Positions 29,212 through 37,043 of a stretch of DNA of 41,869 bases are shown piece after piece. Source of the stretch: Myxococcota bacterium (GTDB lineage Bacteria > Myxococcota_A > Polyangia > HGW-17); NCBI GenBank assembly GCA_018817795.1, contig JAHITJ010000218.1, positions 1 to 41,869 of the forward strand, read 5' to 3'. The stretch's first letter is position 1. Each line of letters begins with the position of its first letter. The position numbers were made by a program, and so were the translations under genes. Below the pieces are notes generated by a model. It made no database searches, was not told the DNA's origin, and worked only from the letters and a program-made list of their open reading frames with translations.

Positions 29212-29727
29212 CTAGGGGCAGGTGAACTCGGCATAAACGGTGCAGCCGGCTTCGTCGGCGCCGTTGGTGCAGTCCTCTTCACCGTCACACTGGTAGTCGG
29301 CGAAGACTTCCTCACCATTGCCGCAGTCGAACATCTCGGGCTCGGGGCAACCGACCTCGTCGCTGCCGTCGGGACAATCTTCCTCGCCATCGCACTTCCA
29401 GTCCATGGGAATCGTTTCGCCGCTGTCGCAGGTGAAGTCACCCGTGTTGGTGTCGCAGGCGTTCATGCAGGTCTGCAGGTTCGTCCCCTGCACGTTGTTG
29501 CACATGGCGTCCTCGAGCTCGGAACAGGGCGCGTCGATGAGGCAGTCAGCGATGCACCGGTCTTCGGCCGACGACGTGAAGTCGCGGCAGTCGTAGGGGC
29601 CGTCGGTGAGCATGCCGCAGGAATCAACCTTGCTCAGGGCCGTCTCGCATGTACTCTTGCTGCCTCCACCATCGTCACAACTCACCATGGAAACCAGCAC
29701 CGTAATCATCATGAATTTTCTAAACAT
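29212..29727 (-). CDS. Cys-rich lipoprotein with two LDL-receptor class A-like repeats
   Basis: A 171-residue lipoprotein (signal ending VSMVSC, Cys 17). Residues about 27-91 are a cysteine-rich helical segment. Two repeats follow: 98-127 with C100, C112, C118, C127 and 134-162 with C135, C147, C153, C162. Both show the LDLa core CDGEEDCxxGxDExxC that binds calcium in animal LDL receptors. The first and third cysteines of the standard six are missing in both, so one disulfide pair is lost together. The protein stops at EFTCP, which looks like the start of a third repeat. GGAGG supports ATG 29727. It may bind ligands at the surface. Confidence 0.85.
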   Translation of the reverse strand: MFRKFMMITVLVSMVSCDDGGGSKSTCETALSKVDSCGMLTDGPYDCRDFTSSAEDRCIADCLIDAPCSELEDAMCNNVQGTNLQTCMNACDTNTGDFTCDSGETIPMDWKCDGEEDCPDGSDEVGCPEPEMFDCGNGEEVFADYQCDGEEDCTNGADEAGCTVYAEFTCP

Positions 29728-29784
29728 TTTCAACCTCCTGTTGGCGCAAAATAATAAGTTAGTGGTCCATTCAGCGCGTGGATA

Positions 29785-29813
29785 ACGATACAGGTGTTCG
29801 GAATTCCTGTCAA
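29785..29813 (-). promoter_or_regulatory. Promoter for the LDLa-like lipoprotein gene
   Basis: On the minus strand TTGACA (complement of 29808-29813) and TATCGT (complement of 29785-29790) are separated by exactly 17 bases. The -35 box is perfect and the -10 box matches four of six positions. Transcription would begin about 50 bases before the ATG. Confidence 0.5.
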
Positions 29814-29814
29814 T

Positions 29815-31254
29815 TCATGATTCACACGAACTCACGGAGGCGGGTTCCTTCTTCTCCGGCAGGCGGTCCATGGTCAGGCCGGTGAAACCGTAGAAGATGG
29901 ACACCAGCGGGTTGAACCAGTTCAAAAAAGCCCAGGGAAGGTAGAGCCAGGGGGAGACACCCAGGGTGGCAGCCATGAAGGCGCCGCAGGTGTTCCACGG
30001 GACCAGCGGGGAGGTGAGCGTGGCGCTGTCCTCCAGGGCACGGGAGAGGTTGTGGGGCGCCAGACCCATCTTCTCGTAGGTGCTCTTGTACATGCGGCCC
30101 GGCAGCACGATGGCGATGTACTGGTCGCCGGCGATGATGTTCATGCCGATGGCGGTGCAGATCGTCACCAGCACGAGGCTGCCGGTGCCGTGCACGAGCC
30201 GGAGGATCGCCGCAGTGATCGTCTGCAGGAAGCCCGCGGCCTCCATGGCGCCACCAAACGAGACCGCGCACATGATCAGCGCCATGGTGTCCATCATCTT
30301 GTCGAGTCCGCCGCGGGAGAGCAGGTCGTTGAGCGCCGGGGAGTCGGTCTGGATGGAGAAGCCCTGCTTGGCCGTGGTCAGCACCGACTGCCAGGGGGCG
30401 TCCTGGAACCACACCGCGAAGAGCATGCCCATCAGCGCGCCGAAGAGGATCGACGGCAGGGCCGGGCGCCGGGTGGCGACCAGGCCGATGACGACCAGCG
30501 GCGGCACCATCAGCCATGGACTGATGCGGAAATGGTCACGGATGGGCTCCACAACGCCGGTGGTGCCGCCGGCGCTGCCACCCCAGTCGGAGAACAGCCC
30601 GATGATGAAGTAGGCCGTAAGCGCGACGATCAGGCTCGGCCCGGTGGTCCAGACCATGTGCCGGATGTGGGTGAACAGGTCCGAGCCGGCCACAGCGGGC
30701 GCGAGGTTGGTGGTGTCCGACAGCGGGGACATCTTGTCGCCGAAGTAGGCGCCCGAGATCACGGCGCCGGCGGTCATGGGGGCGGGCACGCCCAGGGACG
30801 CGCCCAGACCCATCAGCGCCAGACCCACGGTGCCCGCAGTGCTCCACGAGCTGCCCGTGGCCAGGGACACCACCGACGAGATCAGCGCGGCCGTGAAGAG
30901 GAAGTACGTGGGGCTGACGATGGAGAAGCCGTACACGATCAGCGTGGGCACGATGCCGCTGTGCAGCCAGGTTCCGATGAGCAGGCCCACCGACATCAGC
31001 AGCAGGATCGCCGGCAGCGTGGACGCAATCGAGGCGGCCATGGCAGCCAGCGTCTTCTCCCAGAGCACGCCGCGGACGCGTGCCAGCGCCGCCACCAGCG
31101 CGGTCGTGAAGATCAGCGCCAGGTGCGGCGACTGCTTGAAGCGGATGACGGTGAGATAAAGCGCCCCCAGCAGGAAGGCCACCGGGACCAGCGCCCAGAG
31201 CAATGGGAACCGGCCGGCCGGCCCGGGCGATTTGTCGCTAGTAGGGGAGTTCAT
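29815..31254 (-). CDS. nhaC: NhaC family Na+/H+ antiporter
   Basis: A 479-residue inner-membrane protein with about eleven hydrophobic segments and the NhaC signatures TGSSWSTAGTVGLALMG, GAYFGDKMSPLSDTTNLAPA and GDQYIAIVLPGRMYKS. It exchanges sodium for protons and helps with pH and salt balance; related antiporters swap other cations or metabolites, so the substrate is not certain. The ATG at 31254 lies within the end of the barrel-protein gene (17-base overlap); an in-frame TTG at 31263 is less likely. Translation is probably coupled. Confidence 0.93.
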   Translation of the reverse strand: MNSPTSDKSPGPAGRFPLLWALVPVAFLLGALYLTVIRFKQSPHLALIFTTALVAALARVRGVLWEKTLAAMAASIASTLPAILLLMSVGLLIGTWLHSGIVPTLIVYGFSIVSPTYFLFTAALISSVVSLATGSSWSTAGTVGLALMGLGASLGVPAPMTAGAVISGAYFGDKMSPLSDTTNLAPAVAGSDLFTHIRHMVWTTGPSLIVALTAYFIIGLFSDWGGSAGGTTGVVEPIRDHFRISPWLMVPPLVVIGLVATRRPALPSILFGALMGMLFAVWFQDAPWQSVLTTAKQGFSIQTDSPALNDLLSRGGLDKMMDTMALIMCAVSFGGAMEAAGFLQTITAAILRLVHGTGSLVLVTICTAIGMNIIAGDQYIAIVLPGRMYKSTYEKMGLAPHNLSRALEDSATLTSPLVPWNTCGAFMAATLGVSPWLYLPWAFLNWFNPLVSIFYGFTGLTMDRLPEKKEPASVSSCES

Positions 31255-31900
31255 ACTGGACAAAGAATCCCGCGTACCAGGGTTTCATGTCGAGGTCGAT
31301 CTCGGAGTCCTGGGGCTCGCGACACTCGCCGCCGTCGGCCTCGTAGATGCAGGCGTCGCTCCAGTTGGGGAACCAGAAGCGCCCCATGACGCCCACATGG
31401 AAGCGCTCGGACACGCGCACCGTGAAGCCGGCCGTGGCACCGACGGTGACGCCGGTGGCGCGGAAGATCAGGAACTTGTTGTCCTCCTCCTCGAAGGTGC
31501 CGTCGACGTACGTGGTCATGTAACCGAAGTTGCCCGAGGCGAACAGGGCCAGGCGTGATCCCAGCGGCAGGATCCCGCGGGCCTCGAAGTTCAGCACGTA
31601 GTAGTACATCGTGTCGAGCTTGTCGGGGGCCATCCGCCCGTAATGCACGTTGAAGCCCAGCGCGAAGTTGCGGTGCATGCGGTACAGGCCGGTGAGGTCC
31701 GCACCCCAGGAGGGCCCGCCCTCGGTGCAGAAGTCGCCCGAGCAGGCGTTGAGACCGCTGCCGCCCTCGAACAACAGGGCGTTGGTGGGCCTTTGCGCTT
31801 CGGCAGGCTTGTCGGATCCGACAGGCTCCGCGGCGCGGGCGCGCGTACCCAATGCGGTCAGGAACAGGACGAAGAGAATACCGGTGGATGAACGTCGCAT
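31238..31900 (-). CDS. Small outer-membrane beta-barrel protein
   Basis: A 220-residue protein with a cleavable signal peptide (to about TRARAAEPV). The mature part alternates polar and hydrophobic residues (LALFASGNFGYMTTYVDG, VTVGATAGFTVRVSERFHVG, WYAGFFVQYELPY) like an eight-stranded outer-membrane barrel. Cysteine pairs are present (NACSGDFC, DACIYEADGGEC). No exact family is recognised. GAGG precedes the ATG. It is coupled to the NhaC gene. The 230-base gap upstream toward the next plus-strand gene holds a short inverted repeat (TTGCA-N6-TGCAA) but no clear promoter. Confidence 0.8.
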   Translation of the reverse strand: MRRSSTGILFVLFLTALGTRARAAEPVGSDKPAEAQRPTNALLFEGGSGLNACSGDFCTEGGPSWGADLTGLYRMHRNFALGFNVHYGRMAPDKLDTMYYYVLNFEARGILPLGSRLALFASGNFGYMTTYVDGTFEEEDNKFLIFRATGVTVGATAGFTVRVSERFHVGVMGRFWFPNWSDACIYEADGGECREPQDSEIDLDMKPWYAGFFVQYELPY

Positions 31901-32132
31901 GCTTCAAAGCCTCGGGTCAACGGTTGGGCTGGTTTGCATTCCAGTGCAAGACAACGTCGGGCAATGTAACACGAAAAACCATGCGCTGGCAACAGCCTAG
32001 GCCATCTTCCACCCGTGGAAACGGACCCGTCCAACTTCAAAAATGGATTTCAGGATAGTGGAGCGCCCAATGTTGTGATAGTTTTGCCCAGCCCCGCCAG
32101 TGTGCCGGGGTGGTCCGGATAAGGAAAGGCGA

Positions 32133-32975
32133 ATGACTGTATTTTCATCCAGTCTGTTTTACTGGCGACTCAGGGAATTCGAAGACTCCCGCTTCACCGG
32201 CAGCCTCCAGTTGTCCTCGGCGGGCGGGGCAGTCGGGCGCATCTTCCTGCATGAAGGCCGTGTCTCATGGGCCGAGGCCCCCGGCCAGGAACACACCCTG
32301 TTCTCGGCGCTGCAGGCCCTGGCGGGCGTGGGCAAGGAAGACATCCTGTTCATTAAAACGGTGTACCAGGAGCATCAGGGGAAGACCAACATCGTCACCC
32401 TGATGGAGAAGACGGGGCTGGCCAACTTCTGGGTGCTGCGAGAATGCATGCGGCTGCACCTGCTGTCGGCGGTGAACGTCTTCTCCACGATGGGGGATCT
32501 CGAGATCATCGAGAACGAGGGCAACCTCGCCAGCCCCAGCGTGCTGCTGTTCACCCTCGACGAACTCTCCTTCGCCGACAAACTTCTCGACCCCACGATC
32601 CCGCCGCTTTTGAAGAGCCAGGGGCTCGAGGTCGTGCAGGTGCAGATGAAGAAGCTCGACACCGTGTATCAATGGCCGCCCGACAAGCCGATGCACGACG
32701 ACTTCCTGGACATCGGCGTCTCCTGGTACCGCAACCGGCCCGACTCGGTGTTCCCGCCGCAGATGGTGTCGATCTTCCAGCCCCACTCGACCTACTGGGT
32801 GCGCTTCTTCGCCGACGCCTATGAGACGATCCTGATTGTGGCTTTCACGCCGGGCCAGGATCTCAAGCCCGTCGTCGACGTCCTCTGGCACGCCCCGACG
32901 CGCTTCCTGCTCGAACTGGAAAAGGAAACCACCCCACTGGTCCCTCTGGACACGGCCCTGAAAACCTGGGAGTGA
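32133..32975 (+). CDS. DUF4388-like cytosolic protein
   Basis: A 280-residue soluble protein. Its N terminus (FTGSLQLSSAGGAVGRIFLHEGRVSWAEAP, about 22-52) has the F-x-G-x-L...GxIxxA pattern of DUF4388/PATAN-type domains, which occur in myxobacterial regulatory and gliding proteins. The middle and C-terminal parts are not recognised; the C-terminal half looks like an alpha/beta fold (VRFFADAYETILIVAFTPG). Start at 32133 follows AAGGAAAGG. A PD-(D/E)XK-like gene begins 6 bases downstream, so the two probably work together. Confidence 0.75.
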   Translation: MTVFSSSLFYWRLREFEDSRFTGSLQLSSAGGAVGRIFLHEGRVSWAEAPGQEHTLFSALQALAGVGKEDILFIKTVYQEHQGKTNIVTLMEKTGLANFWVLRECMRLHLLSAVNVFSTMGDLEIIENEGNLASPSVLLFTLDELSFADKLLDPTIPPLLKSQGLEVVQVQMKKLDTVYQWPPDKPMHDDFLDIGVSWYRNRPDSVFPPQMVSIFQPHSTYWVRFFADAYETILIVAFTPGQDLKPVVDVLWHAPTRFLLELEKETTPLVPLDTALKTWE

Positions 32976-32981
32976 CGACAC

Positions 32982-34361
32982 ATGAAGGAACGCTCTGAAC
33001 TCGAACTGATGCTCGGAAACATGCTCGCCGACCCCGTGTTCTTCCAGGTGGACCAGCGCCTGCGCGCGCCGAACCTGTTTTCCATCTTCAGCATGGAGTA
33101 CCAGAAGTCGCGCTATTCGTCGTTGCTGGCGTATTTCCTGAATCCCAACGAAAACCACGGCCTGGAGGACAGTTTCCTTCGCCAGTTCCTCAGCCACGCC
33201 CTGAAGTCGATGCCGGCCGCCGCCGACAAGGATCCCGACAGCCTCAGCCCGATCCCGTACGCCAAGGTCAAGGAGAGCATCCTCGACTGGGACCAGCTCG
33301 ACGTCCTGTCGGCGGACCTGCGCGAGACCATGGTGACCACGGACTATCCCCTGGGCGAGGAGGGCCGCACCGTGGACATCTGCATCTGGAACGAACCATA
33401 CTCCTTCGCGGTGTATGTCGAGAATCTGATCGTGCCCAAGGAGGGCTGGCGGCGCTACCATGGCAGCGGCATGCGCTCGCAGAAGAGCCTCACCGGGGAA
33501 TACGTGCTGGACCTGTACCGGCGCTGGGCCTCGGACCAGAACCCCCAGCCCTACCAGATCCTGCCCGTGTCCCTGCGGCTGGGTTCGCTGCGGTCGGCCG
33601 AGCAGCATGTCACCCGCCAGTTGGAATACCCCTGGATGATCGACGTGCTCAACACGCTCGTGAAGAGCCCTACGGTGGCCAGCCACACACGGCTGCTGAT
33701 CACAGATTTCATCGAACACCTGCGCTGTGCCTACCCCGAGTTCCTCGAGATGCACGGCCTGACGCACCAGTTGAGCCAGCTCGTGGACCAGTACGGACCG
33801 GCGATCTGCCGCCTGTTCGACCACGTCGCCGAGTGCAGCGGCTGCGACTCCGATGACGACCTGATCACGGCCTACCACGACATCTACCGCCGGCACCGCG
33901 CCTGCGTCGAGGCCCTGTGGCTGCACGCGGACTCCGTCTCCTATCCGTTGCTCACCGAGATCCGCGGCCAGATCGAGGCCATGCGCTTCGACGAGGACAT
34001 GGTGCTCTACCAGACGGCCTCCTCCCTGTCGGGGACCTGCAAGCGCTGGATGGAGGAGACCCCCCGCACCGGTGACGAGGAAGTCCGCGCCCCTGCGGAG
34101 ATCTATTTCTCGGCCTCGGTGGGGTCCTGCGGCATCTTCGTGTATCAGGAGCCGTCCCGTGGCATGGTGGACAAGATCTGGTTCGTCGCCAGGGAGATCG
34201 CCGAGGAGATGGAGATGGAGCTCTCCGAGCACACGCCCACGAGCCGCAACTTCCATCTGGCGAAAAAATACTATGACGCCTTTTCCCCCATCGAGATCGC
34301 GCGGGATTTCATACGGTTCTACAAGTTGATGGACGACATCTTCAAGGAACTGCACCGGTAA
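32982..34361 (+). CDS. PD-(D/E)XK-like nuclease family protein with altered catalytic motif
   Basis: A 459-residue protein. The N terminus carries the family pattern SSLLAYFLNPNENHGLEDSFLRQFL (about 46-70), as in PDDEXK_4-type proteins with a conserved NP-x-x-x-HG. The catalytic region reads TVDICIW (D132) then AVYVENLIVPKEGW (E147), where the family normally has ENK. The lysine is leucine (L149), and K153 is the nearest substitute. If it is inactive it could be a nucleic-acid-binding protein; if the lysine migrated it may still cut. The remaining 300 residues are not recognised. It follows the DUF4388-like gene by 6 bases. Confidence 0.72.
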   Translation: MKERSELELMLGNMLADPVFFQVDQRLRAPNLFSIFSMEYQKSRYSSLLAYFLNPNENHGLEDSFLRQFLSHALKSMPAAADKDPDSLSPIPYAKVKESILDWDQLDVLSADLRETMVTTDYPLGEEGRTVDICIWNEPYSFAVYVENLIVPKEGWRRYHGSGMRSQKSLTGEYVLDLYRRWASDQNPQPYQILPVSLRLGSLRSAEQHVTRQLEYPWMIDVLNTLVKSPTVASHTRLLITDFIEHLRCAYPEFLEMHGLTHQLSQLVDQYGPAICRLFDHVAECSGCDSDDDLITAYHDIYRRHRACVEALWLHADSVSYPLLTEIRGQIEAMRFDEDMVLYQTASSLSGTCKRWMEETPRTGDEEVRAPAEIYFSASVGSCGIFVYQEPSRGMVDKIWFVAREIAEEMEMELSEHTPTSRNFHLAKKYYDAFSPIEIARDFIRFYKLMDDIFKELHR

Positions 34362-34406
34362 CCGGAAAACTTTGATAACCCTGTCATTGGCACCCAAAAA
34401 AACATC

Positions 34407-37019
34407 ATGAAGCGTCTTCTCGGCACCCTGTTCGCACCCTCCCCGGTCATCCCCTCCATGTGGCTCCTCCTCACCGGCCTGCTGACGCTGGTCTCCGTCG
34501 ACCACGTCATCCGCGAGCGCCGGCTTCCGCCGCACCCCTACGTGCTGGCCACGCCTGACATCCAGCGAAAGATGGAGACGGAGCAGCTGCCTCCAGAGAG
34601 CCGCGTGTTCATCTATTTCATCGACAGCCTGCGCTTTGACTACGCGATCACGCCGGAGTTGATGCCCAACCTCAGCCGCCTGCTGCCCCAGAGCACCTGG
34701 GGCGAGGTGACCCCTTGCGCGACGAGCATGACCGTGCACTGCGTAGAGGCCGCGTTCTCGGGCATCGATCGCTCCACCGTGCTGGCCTTCGGTGAGGACT
34801 TCAACCCGCAGAAGAGCAAGCACAAGACCGCATGGTTCTTCCAGATGAAGAACCGTGGTGCCCATATCGCGGCGGTGACCGACTACGTGATCCCCACGCT
34901 CTACAAGGACGCGCTGGCGGAGAACCACGTCTACAAGAAGGGCGCCTCGCAGAAGAAGCTGGTCGACCGCGCGCTGGGGTATTTCGCGAATCCGAAGAAC
35001 ACCGTGACCATCGTGCACCTGCTGGGCCCCCACGACGACGGGCAGACCTATGGATCGAACACACCGCAGTACCGCGCCCAACTCAAGGAGGTCGACGACC
35101 TGCTCGGCGAGGTCGTCGCAGCCCTGAAGCCCACCGACACCCTGATGATCATGGGTGATCACGGCATGGACGACGAGGGCAGGCACATGTACAACATGGT
35201 CGTGCCCACCTTTTACCTTTACCGAGGGCCCGAGTTCACGCCGAACCTGCGACGCGACATCCACCTGCTCTCCCACACGTTCTTCCTGTCGGTGATGTTC
35301 CGCCTGCCGTTCCATCCCTCCTACCAGGGCGAGTTCTTCTGGGAGGCCGTCTCGGAGCCGGTGCGCAAACAGTACGGTCCCGAGGAGGCCCGCGCCCTGC
35401 ATCGCCCGGTGGAGCCTGGTGATCTCACCATTTCCACGGAGTACAGGATCCGGTTCGGCCTGTTGATCCTGCTGTGGATCCTGGGATTCCGGCTCCTGTT
35501 CCACAAGGCACCGGCCGTGCCGAACCGCTTCGGTGTGCCCTGGGCGGTCGCCTCGGTCGTGGCGCTGTACATGGGGTGGTTCTGGCCGCTGGTCGCCGCC
35601 CTCGCGGGAATGGCGGCGTTCCTGATGCGCGGGGCCTGGCGGACCTGGACGGTGTGGATCCTCGGCGGGCTCGTCTTCGCCTGGGGTGTCTCCCGCGGGC
35701 TCGTCTACCGGCCCTTCGACCTGGCCATGCATGAAGTCAAGATTCACTTCATTTACATGTTCTTCCTGCTGGAACTCGGTGCAGGATTCCTCCTTTACGG
35801 ACACATGTTCGGACCCGCCCGATGGCGTGAACGGCTGTGGGGCGGCTCACTGCTGGCCATGGCGATCGCGCCGTTTCTCCACTTCCCCTCGCTGTATGCC
35901 TACGGGTTCCTGCGCACGACGCCGTTCTTCCTGAGCGTGCACCTGGCGGCCACGGCAATGTGGTTCTCGGGACCGGACTTCAACCGACGCCCGTGGAAGG
36001 AGATGCTCCCGCTGTTGTCGCTCCCCGTGGTCGCGGCGCTGCTGCTTTTGCCCCAGTACTCGATCTTCGTGGAGAACTTCCGGATCTTCGACTTTCCGCT
36101 GCTGCCTCACCGCGAGGGCTCCGGCTGGAACATGGTCTATGCATTGGTGCCGTTTGCGCTGTCGACGTTTTTCGCCGTGCGGCAGACGCACCTGCGCCGG
36201 GAAAAACTGATCTGGATCCTGCCGGCCTTCCTACTGACGCCGGCCTTCCTGCTGCTGGGCCACCACCTTTCCCCGTTCGTCTTCGCCGGGCTCTTCTGGG
36301 GGCTGCTCGCGCTTTGGTTTCTGCCTTCGCGCTGGTTCCCCGGGGGCTGCAAGTGGCTGCTGACCTTCTTCTGGACGCAGTGGCTGCTGTCTTACATGTT
36401 CATTTTCTCGCTGCAGGCGTTCTATCAGATTCACCTGCTCTTCCTGTGTGCGTTCGCGCTGCTGGAGGCTTCGCGCTTCATCGCTGCGCACAAGCCGGAC
36501 CGCCCGTATGGACTGATCGTCATCCCGGCGGTGGCCCTGATCCTGCTTTCGTTCACGGCGTTCTTCAGCATCCGGACCTGCGGGATCGACTTCCGCTTCG
36601 GACTGGCCTGGTTCCCGGACCTGTTCGAGACGCTCTGGTTCCTGGTGTTCGGCGCCACGCTGGTGAAGTACTTCTCGCCGGTGTTCCTGATCAAGGCGCT
36701 GGAGACCTCGCAGTGCCGGGAGCTCGCCATGCCGCGCATGCTGCGCTGGGGCACCTTCCTGGCCTGGACGGTGATGCCGCTGATGCTGACGCTGCTGTTC
36801 ATCTCCGAGAAGGTCCCGCTGGTCGTGGACACCCTCGAGGAGGGGATGTACCTGCTGGGCGTCTCGCTGACGCTGCTGATCACCGAGGCCCTGCCGGTGG
36901 GCTCCTTTCGGGTCGCCGGCCTGTCACGGGCCGCATGCTCATCACCGACCGAAGTGGAACCGCCTGCCGGGGTGGAATCGCCGACCACGCCGCCGGCCGT
37001 GGACGAATCATTGACTTGA
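34407..37019 (+). CDS. Membrane phosphodiesterase/transferase of the alkaline-phosphatase superfamily, GPI ethanolamine-phosphate-transferase-like
   Basis: An 870-residue protein with one N-terminal membrane segment (about 14-32), a periplasmic catalytic domain (about 60-340) and about a dozen C-terminal membrane helices (about 375-850). Catalytic-domain motifs are FIYFIDSLRFDY (D73), CATSMTVHC with a candidate Ser/Thr nucleophile (S107/T109), HLLGPHDDGQTYG (about 204-216) and IMGDHGMDDEGRH (D251, H252, H260). Order and form resemble eukaryotic PIG-O/PIG-N/PIG-G enzymes, which add ethanolamine phosphate to GPI lipid. The bacterial acceptor could be a lipid or glycan. No ribosome-binding site is clear at ATG 34407. 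A lytic transglycosylase follows. Confidence 0.8.
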   Translation: MKRLLGTLFAPSPVIPSMWLLLTGLLTLVSVDHVIRERRLPPHPYVLATPDIQRKMETEQLPPESRVFIYFIDSLRFDYAITPELMPNLSRLLPQSTWGEVTPCATSMTVHCVEAAFSGIDRSTVLAFGEDFNPQKSKHKTAWFFQMKNRGAHIAAVTDYVIPTLYKDALAENHVYKKGASQKKLVDRALGYFANPKNTVTIVHLLGPHDDGQTYGSNTPQYRAQLKEVDDLLGEVVAALKPTDTLMIMGDHGMDDEGRHMYNMVVPTFYLYRGPEFTPNLRRDIHLLSHTFFLSVMFRLPFHPSYQGEFFWEAVSEPVRKQYGPEEARALHRPVEPGDLTISTEYRIRFGLLILLWILGFRLLFHKAPAVPNRFGVPWAVASVVALYMGWFWPLVAALAGMAAFLMRGAWRTWTVWILGGLVFAWGVSRGLVYRPFDLAMHEVKIHFIYMFFLLELGAGFLLYGHMFGPARWRERLWGGSLLAMAIAPFLHFPSLYAYGFLRTTPFFLSVHLAATAMWFSGPDFNRRPWKEMLPLLSLPVVAALLLLPQYSIFVENFRIFDFPLLPHREGSGWNMVYALVPFALSTFFAVRQTHLRREKLIWILPAFLLTPAFLLLGHHLSPFVFAGLFWGLLALWFLPSRWFPGGCKWLLTFFWTQWLLSYMFIFSLQAFYQIHLLFLCAFALLEASRFIAAHKPDRPYGLIVIPAVALILLSFTAFFSIRTCGIDFRFGLAWFPDLFETLWFLVFGATLVKYFSPVFLIKALETSQCRELAMPRMLRWGTFLAWTVMPLMLTLLFISEKVPLVVDTLEEGMYLLGVSLTLLITEALPVGSFRVAGLSRAACSSPTEVEPPAGVESPTTPPAVDESLT

Positions 37020-37043
37020 GCCATTTTACCGTCACAATATGAC

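Noticed and set aside
32265-35804. A 1179-codon open frame on the minus strand
   Set aside because: It lies opposite three well-supported plus-strand genes, has no recognisable domain and is His/Gln/Val-rich as expected of an antisense frame in GC-rich DNA.
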